NCBI GenBank assembly: GCA_026401035.1
Contig: JAPLNR010000065.1
Span: forward strand, 114,512-178,511
Length of the DNA stretch: 64,000 bases
Direction of reading: 5' to 3'
DNA from: Planctomycetia bacterium
Lineage (GTDB): Bacteria; Planctomycetota; Planctomycetia; Pirellulales; UBA1268
Notes under the pieces: generated by a model
What the model was told of the DNA's origin: nothing
What the model saw: only the letters and a program-made list of their open reading frames with translations
The model's database searches: none
Shown: positions 59,570 to 64,000 of the stretch, piece after piece
How the letters are laid out: each line of letters starts with the position of its first letter
Position numbering within the stretch: the first letter of the stretch is position 1
Made by a program: the position numbers and the translations under genes

Positions 59570-60574
59570 ATGGCCATCTTCCCGTTTGGACGCAAGGACA
59601 AACCCGCGGTCGCGGACGCCTCGTCAGCCGCGCAGGCCGCCGCGCCGCAGGGGCTGCTCGACCGGCTGCGGGCCGGACTCGCGAAGACCGCGCAGGTGCT
59701 CTCGACCGACGTCCGCGACCTCTTCAAGCGGGAAGGGCGGCTCGTCGACGATGACTTCCTCGAGGAACTCCGGGCCGCGCTCGTTCGTACCGACATGGGC
59801 CCGGCCGCAGCTGAGGCGATCGTCGTCGACGTCCGCAACCGGCTGCGGGCCCGCGTGGTCGAGCCGGAGCTGGTGGTCGACTCGATCCGCACGCAACTGC
59901 TCGCGCGGCTCGCGAAAAAGTCGGCAACGCTTGCGACCGCGGCTGCCGGACCGACGGTGATCCTCGTAACGGGCGTCAACGGATCGGGTAAGACGACGTC
60001 CATCGCCAAGTTGGCCAACCGCTTCGTGAAGGATGGGAAGCGGGTGGTGCTCGGGGCTGGCGACACGTTTCGGGCAGCCGCCGTGGAGCAGCTGGCCATG
60101 TGGGCCGGCCGCATCGGAGCCGACATCATCCGCGGTGAAGCCGGCAGCGACCCCGCGAGCGTCGCCCACCGGGCCGTGGCCCACGCGATCGACGGCGGCT
60201 TCGACATCTGCATCATCGACACGGCAGGCCGGCTGCAGACGCAGGCCAATCTCATGCAGGAGCTCGCGAAGATCCGCCGGGTGATCGCCAAGCAGATTCC
60301 CGACGCCCCGCACGAGACGCTCCTCGTGATCGACGCCACGGCTGGCCAAAACGCCCTCTCGCAGGCGCAGGGCTTTCAGGAGGCGGCCGGCTGCACCGGC
60401 ATCGTGCTCGCCAAACTCGACGGTTCGGCTCGGGGCGGCGTGATCGTGCCCGTGACCGAGCAGTTTGGTCTGCCCGTGAAGTTCGTGGGGCTCGGGGAGA
60501 CGGCCGACGATCTGGAGCCGTTCGACCCCGAGCGATTCGTGGCGGCCCTGTTGGAAGGCGCACTGGCTGCCTGA
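59570..60574 (+). CDS. ftsY: Signal recognition particle receptor FtsY
   Basis: FtsY docks the SRP-ribosome complex at the membrane. The 334-residue protein has a short A region, an N domain (about 35-115, DFLEELRAALVRTDMG) and a G domain with GVNGSGKTTSIAKLA (G1), GDTFRAAAVEQL, DTAGRLQTQANLM (G3), DATAGQNAL and AKLDGSARGGV (G4, with an alanine where a threonine is usual). The 27-bp spacing to nusB indicates an operon. The A region is too short for a membrane anchor, as in most non-proteobacterial FtsY. Confidence 0.95.
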   Translation: MAIFPFGRKDKPAVADASSAAQAAAPQGLLDRLRAGLAKTAQVLSTDVRDLFKREGRLVDDDFLEELRAALVRTDMGPAAAEAIVVDVRNRLRARVVEPELVVDSIRTQLLARLAKKSATLATAAAGPTVILVTGVNGSGKTTSIAKLANRFVKDGKRVVLGAGDTFRAAAVEQLAMWAGRIGADIIRGEAGSDPASVAHRAVAHAIDGGFDICIIDTAGRLQTQANLMQELAKIRRVIAKQIPDAPHETLLVIDATAGQNALSQAQGFQEAAGCTGIVLAKLDGSARGGVIVPVTEQFGLPVKFVGLGETADDLEPFDPERFVAALLEGALAA

Positions 60575-60749
60575 CCGGCAGATCTTTCCAGCGCCGGGTG
60601 CCGGTCGCGGAAACCTTGCGGCTTCGTGACCAGCCCCCCGTTTTTGACGGCGCTCCGCGTCGATACCTGGAAACGGTCGGGGGGATTGCTGCACGCTCTT
60701 ACTCTTGGCGGAACAAGGGGGTGACGGTGCTTCCTGATCGAACGCCTGA

Positions 60750-60771
60750 CAGCCCGTGTGTGTACGGGCTG
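60750..60771 (+). promoter_or_regulatory. Hairpin in the porin leader
   Basis: CAGCCCGT (60750-60757) and ACGGGCTG (60764-60771) form an 8-bp stem with loop GTGTGT, 33 bp before the porin ATG. It may be a 5' stabilising hairpin or the end of the ftsY transcript. Confidence 0.4.
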
Positions 60772-60804
60772 CTTCACACCACTGATTGGGGAGTTTGCAA
60801 AGTC

Positions 60805-62283
60805 ATGAAAAAGTTCCGCTATCTGCCACTTTCTGTGGCCCTCGGTCTTATGACCGCGACCACGTTTGCGACGGATCCGGTTCCGTCCCGGATCGACACC
60901 AGCATTTACGATTCCTACGCGCAGGCCGAGACGGGCACCGCCCCCGTCGTGCCGAACGTGCCGCAGGAGGATGCCTACCAGATGCGGGCCCTTCCGCCGC
61001 AGGAGGCTGCCGAGGAAGTCGAGGAGGGGCCAAACCGCTACCTGGAAACCGAGTTCCTCAAGAAGCGTGGTATCTCGACCTACGGCTGGATCGACGCCGG
61101 CATGGGTGCCAACAACTGGGGCAGCCCGTTCAACGGCCCGATCACGTTCAACGATCGCAACTGGCAGGGCCAGATGAACCAGCTTTACCTCGTCAACGAA
61201 AAGGTGATGGATCTCGAGGACGGCGGGTTCGACTACGGCGGTCGCATCGACCTGCTGTACGGAACGGATTACATCTACACGGTGGCCCGCGGCCTGGACG
61301 CAAGTCTGGCCAACCAGGGCAACTGGGCGGGTGTTCCCGGCGGTCCGAATTGGGCGTCGAGCAAGGACTACGGCCTGGCGATGCCGCAACTCTACGGCGA
61401 ACTCGGCTATGGTGACCATGCCGTTAAGTTTGGCCACTTCTACACGATCATCGGGTATGAAGTGGTTCCGGCCATCGGCAACTTCTTCTACACGCACGCC
61501 TATACGATGCAGTATGGCGAGCCGTTCACCCACACCGGCATCCTCGACACCTACACGGTCAACGACCAAATGACGGTGTATGCCGGTATCACGAACGGCT
61601 GGGATAATTTCAGCGATCCCATCAACAGCCAGCAGGCGTTGAATCCGTTCTATCCGGGGGCCAACAGCAACGCGGCGTTTCTGGGCGGCGTGACGTTCAA
61701 GAACTCCGATGCGACGCAGGCCCTGACGATCGCGGCCACGAGCGGCAACGAGCCGGTGGCCATCGTCAACGCCCCGGTGAACGTGGGCAACCGGTCGATG
61801 TTCAGCACGGTCTACACGAACGAGATCAACGACAAGGTCACGTACGTGTTCCAGAACGACAACGGCTGGCAGTTCAATGCCGGCACGCCCGATACGGCGA
61901 ATGCCAGCCAGCCGGGCACTGCCCAGTGGTACGGCATCAACCAGTACCTGTTCTACAACTTCAGCGATACGGTTGTGGGCGGGATGCGGTTTGAATGGTT
62001 CCGCGACAACAACGGGTATCGGGTGTTCAACCCGATCCGCAATGCGGTCGCAGGCGGTCCGTCGCAGACCGGTTACCAGGGCAACTTCTGGGAGATGTCG
62101 TACGGCCTCAACTGGAAGCCCAACCGCAACTGGATCATCCGTCCGGAGCTGCGGTACGACTGGTACTCCCCGGACGCCGCTGGCGGCCCGCTGCCCTTCG
62201 GCCGGAACGTCGGCCAGATCGGCGGGGCCGGCGACCAGTATGGCCAGCTGTACGGTGGCTGCGACGCGATCTGGCAGTTTTAG
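60805..62283 (+). CDS. Outer-membrane beta-barrel porin, OmpL-like (BBP2)
   Basis: The 492-residue protein has a signal peptide (LPLSVALGLMTATTFATD), a short acidic Pro-rich linker (about 30-80), then a beta-barrel body with alternating patterns (YGWIDAGMGANNWG, GGRIDLLYGTDYIYT, MTVYAGITNGWDNF, YGINQYLFYNFSDTVVGGMRFEWFRD, WIIRPELRYDWYSPD). It ends in phenylalanine (DAIWQF), the outer-membrane assembly signal read by BamA. These features match the BBP2 family of putative porins. It has its own leader and terminator, and a Gly/Asn/Tyr-rich composition fits high expression. Transported solutes are unknown. Confidence 0.88.
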   Translation: MKKFRYLPLSVALGLMTATTFATDPVPSRIDTSIYDSYAQAETGTAPVVPNVPQEDAYQMRALPPQEAAEEVEEGPNRYLETEFLKKRGISTYGWIDAGMGANNWGSPFNGPITFNDRNWQGQMNQLYLVNEKVMDLEDGGFDYGGRIDLLYGTDYIYTVARGLDASLANQGNWAGVPGGPNWASSKDYGLAMPQLYGELGYGDHAVKFGHFYTIIGYEVVPAIGNFFYTHAYTMQYGEPFTHTGILDTYTVNDQMTVYAGITNGWDNFSDPINSQQALNPFYPGANSNAAFLGGVTFKNSDATQALTIAATSGNEPVAIVNAPVNVGNRSMFSTVYTNEINDKVTYVFQNDNGWQFNAGTPDTANASQPGTAQWYGINQYLFYNFSDTVVGGMRFEWFRDNNGYRVFNPIRNAVAGGPSQTGYQGNFWEMSYGLNWKPNRNWIIRPELRYDWYSPDAAGGPLPFGRNVGQIGGAGDQYGQLYGGCDAIWQF

Positions 62284-62338
62284 TTGAACGCTTCCGGCGG
62301 CAGCGATGCCCCGGCGAGCAGTCGACCATGTGAAAAAC

Positions 62339-62368
62339 GCATCGCCCGCCGGCAACGGCGGGCGATGC
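62339..62368 (+). terminator. Terminator-like hairpin after the porin gene
   Basis: GCATCGCCCGCC and GGCGGGCGATGC form a perfect 12-bp stem with a six-base loop, 55 bp after the porin stop. It is followed by TGTTGTTG rather than a pure T-run, so intrinsic termination may be weak. It is the clearest terminator in the window. Confidence 0.75.
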
Positions 62369-62449
62369 TGTTGTTGAACAACCCCCTTGGGATCCGGCGA
62401 TCCGACCGGCCAAATCTCCGCCTGGACCGTCTCGAGGACCATCCGGGGG

Positions 62450-62561
62450 GGCTAGCAATACGACCTAAGTCGGTAAATGCTGTTGCGCATGGGTGGTTTG
62501 GGTGGTTTGCGTTGTCTGCGTGCTCTGGCCAGATTTACAGATTCCGCGGGGACGGCTAGCC
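62450..62561 (+). promoter_or_regulatory. Possible structured leader of the thioredoxin-fold gene
   Basis: GGCTAGC (62450-62456) and GCTAGCC (62555-62561) could close a region holding a small hairpin CGACCTAAGTCG and a G/T-rich repeat GGGTGGTTTGGGTGGTTTG. The whole lies about 90 bp before the ATG at 62654. I do not recognise a riboswitch class. Confidence 0.25.
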
Positions 62562-62653
62562 TTTTCAGCGGTAATTCAAGGACAGAACTCTCTTGGAAAT
62601 GGCCGCCTTCGCCCGATGAAAAGGGAGGGTGGTGAGCAAGGAGGCAAAACGCG

Positions 62654-63628
62654 ATGTTTTTAACGCAGTCATTGGCGTCGGTTCATGAAGGTCGCCGGGC
62701 ATCCGGGGGCTCGCTCAGGAACCGGCTCGTCCGGCTGATCGGCCGGTGTGCCTTGGTTCTGGCCGTTGTTTCAGCCTGCCAGACCTCCTCAGCCCTCGAG
62801 AACTGGCTGACAAACTATGACGAGGCGATGGCCGCATCCGAGCGGACCGGCCTTCCGGTGCTGACGCTGTTCACGGGCAGCGACTGGTGCCCGCACTGCA
62901 CAACCCTCGAAGAAAACGTGCTTTCCTCCGATGCCTTCCGCTCCTGGTCCGAGTCGCGGGTCGTGCTGCTCATGATCGACCTGCCCCAGAACGGCATCTC
63001 CCAGTCCATCCGCAGCGAGCGTTCCCAGGTCTGCATCAAATACGGCGTTCGGACCTTCCCGAGCGTCCTGCTGCTGGGTTCCGACGGCACCAAAATCGCC
63101 GTTCAGTCTGGCTACAAGGGGCAGTCGGCTGAGACCTGGATTGCCAGGATGGCCGAGCAGCTACCCGCCCCGAAACTGGCCGCAATCATCACGGAAGACT
63201 TCGAGAAAACCGCTGGAAAGACGCCCGAAAAGGTTCACGAATCCCTCAATGAGGCGGTCGAGTCGGCCCGGGGCGCCAAGCGGCCAATCCTGCTGGTGGT
63301 GTCCCGGCCGGGGGACAACAGGGCGCAGTCCCAGACGGATTCACTGATCAATGATCCGGAATTCGAGGCTTTTACCCGTGAAAACTTCGTGGTGGCCCAG
63401 GTCGCCCCGACGGCCCCGAGCGGATCCCAGACTGCCCAGTCTCTCGACAATCTGCTCGGTGGGGTGGAACTGCCCCCGGAATCGATCGAACTGATCGTGA
63501 CCGACGACGGCCAGACCCCGCTCTTCAGCCAGTCGGGCACCCAGTCCCCCGCCCGAATCGTGAGCGGCCTCCGGCGGTTTCTCGCCGCCCGTCAGGCGGC
63601 CCGGTTCAGCGACGCCTCCAGGCGGTAA
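62654..63628 (+). CDS. Secreted thioredoxin-fold protein
   Basis: The 324-residue protein has an N-terminal hydrophobic segment (CALVLAVVSACQTSSALE, about 32-49, cysteine 42 possible lipid site) and a thioredoxin-like domain (about 50-170) with the redox pair Cys79 and Cys82 in GSDWCPHC and the cis-proline region RTFPSVLLLG. The C-terminal third (about 195-320) is less conserved. It may reduce or oxidise disulfides outside the cytoplasm, in the style of DsbE or TlpA. An AAGGAGG site lies about 11 bases before the ATG, which confirms the start. Confidence 0.82.
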   Translation: MFLTQSLASVHEGRRASGGSLRNRLVRLIGRCALVLAVVSACQTSSALENWLTNYDEAMAASERTGLPVLTLFTGSDWCPHCTTLEENVLSSDAFRSWSESRVVLLMIDLPQNGISQSIRSERSQVCIKYGVRTFPSVLLLGSDGTKIAVQSGYKGQSAETWIARMAEQLPAPKLAAIITEDFEKTAGKTPEKVHESLNEAVESARGAKRPILLVVSRPGDNRAQSQTDSLINDPEFEAFTRENFVVAQVAPTAPSGSQTAQSLDNLLGGVELPPESIELIVTDDGQTPLFSQSGTQSPARIVSGLRRFLAARQAARFSDASRR

Positions 63629-63644
63629 GACAGGCGCCAGCCTG
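63629..63644 (+). terminator. Stop-adjacent palindrome variant after the thioredoxin-fold gene
   Basis: GACAGGCGCCAGCCTG directly follows the TAA stop. It keeps the CAGGC-GCCTG arms but changes the loop region, so the family is recognisable though weaker than the others. Confidence 0.4.
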
Positions 63645-63693
63645 GCGGCACGGCGATTGCTCTGAAACGCGATGCGCGTCCACTTCGGGAGGA

Positions 63694-63828
63694 TTCGGGC
63701 TCCCCGTGCCCCGTGAGCCGGCGTTGCTGGCCAGCGCAGCCAGGATGGCGGAGCGCAGGCAGCATCGAGTGAGCGCAGGGCAGGATGCCCGTAGCGAACG
63801 TCCGGCGATGGGGCACGGGGAGCCCGAA
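63694..63828 (+). repeat. 135-bp hairpin repeat (H5)
   Basis: Perfect 19-bp inverted repeats (TTCGGGCTCCCCGTGCCCC at 63694-63712 and its complement at 63810-63828) enclose 97 bp with the same core (GCGCAGCCAGGATGGCGGAG, GTAGCGAACGTCCGGCGATG) as H2. It is followed by the linker GGTTTGGGCG and a short palindrome at 63851. Confidence 0.85.
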
Positions 63829-63850
63829 GCCGGTTTGGGCGCATAGTGCA

Positions 63851-63868
63851 TGACAGGCTGAAGCCTGT
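63851..63868. repeat. Short palindrome upstream of the transposase
   Basis: GACAGGCTGAAGCCTGTC, identical to the copy at 13592-13609. The bases after it (CCTGTTCGGCACGAGATTTGC) match the flank of the decayed insertion sequence at 13021, so this palindrome may mark the left end of that insertion sequence. Confidence 0.6.
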
Positions 63869-63946
63869 CCCAATCCTGTTCGGCACGAGATTTGCGCCAT
63901 GGCCAGATGACCATCCCAGAGATGTCATACTGGCAGGGAGACAGCC

Positions 63947-64000
63947 ATGGCAGGCAAGCGTCGCAAGAAGATCCGTGAGCCCGAGATCACGGGAGTCAAG
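63947..64000 (+). CDS. Transposase, first 18 codons (cut by window end)
   Basis: The start MAGKRRKKIREPEITGVK is preceded by GGGAG at good spacing. It matches the remnant at 13047-13300 almost codon for codon until that copy breaks. I recall this N-terminus from IS4-like transposases of planctomycetes. The rest lies beyond the window. Confidence 0.6.
   Translation, partial: MAGKRRKKIREPEITGVK

Overview
The window is high-GC DNA from a planctomycete, most probably of the Pirellula type. The evidence is the gene content: a formylglycine-type sulfatase, a DUF1080-ThuA fusion, a TAT-exported Gfo/Idh/MocA oxidoreductase, a DUF1570 peptidase, HEAT-repeat lipoproteins, a long SecA and a eukaryote-type UDP-sugar pyrophosphorylase. 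A Kdo transferase and an OmpL-like beta-barrel ending in phenylalanine point to a true outer membrane. No tRNA, rRNA or CRISPR array was seen.

Layout. 0-10 kb (minus strand): an envelope block read secA, waaA, metK, a membrane protein, an unlisted 35-residue membrane peptide, a UDP-HexNAc pyrophosphorylase and manC. 10-13 kb: a PhnP-like hydrolase, trpD and a nucleoside hydrolase, then a decayed insertion sequence. 13.6-23 kb (minus): htrA and a DksA-type zinc-finger gene; a four-gene chain of overlapping reading frames (Fe-alcohol dehydrogenase, PQQ-type propeller, YjbQ, aromatic amino acid decarboxylase); and upstream of it an adenylating ligase and aldehyde dehydrogenase pair, which together with the Fe-dehydrogenase could reduce a carboxylate to an alcohol. 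23-30 kb: a SNF2 helicase, a cluster of long hairpin repeats, mnmG and a glycosyltransferase. 30-40.5 kb: a HEAT lipoprotein, leuCD with two small followers, bioB, a DUF11-like secreted protein and a phosphodiesterase. 40.5-50 kb is the most accessory-looking part: a 243-bp MITE-like element, a truncated dehydrogenase, a sulfatase of lower GC, ferredoxin, DUF1080-ThuA, a coiled-coil protein, an oxidoreductase and a peptidase. 50-64 kb: a secreted protein, a DacZ-type diadenylate cyclase, polA, coaE, rho, ribH-nusB-ftsY, a porin, a thioredoxin-fold protein and the first codons of a transposase.

The most interesting signals are in the DNA between genes. (1) Four copies of an element with invariant ends and a central arm; two copies differ by compensatory changes in a 10-bp stem, as expected of a structured RNA. 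(2) A modular family of roughly 140-bp hairpins, two of which are nearly identical inverted copies 27.5 kb apart. (3) A short palindrome of the GACAGGCTTCAGCCTGTC type placed directly after the stop codons of several unrelated genes, again with compensatory changes. (4) A C-rich, G-poor leader in front of rho, suggesting autoregulation. Gene starts were chosen by family length, overlaps and ribosome-binding sites, because many open frames run on upstream through repeats.
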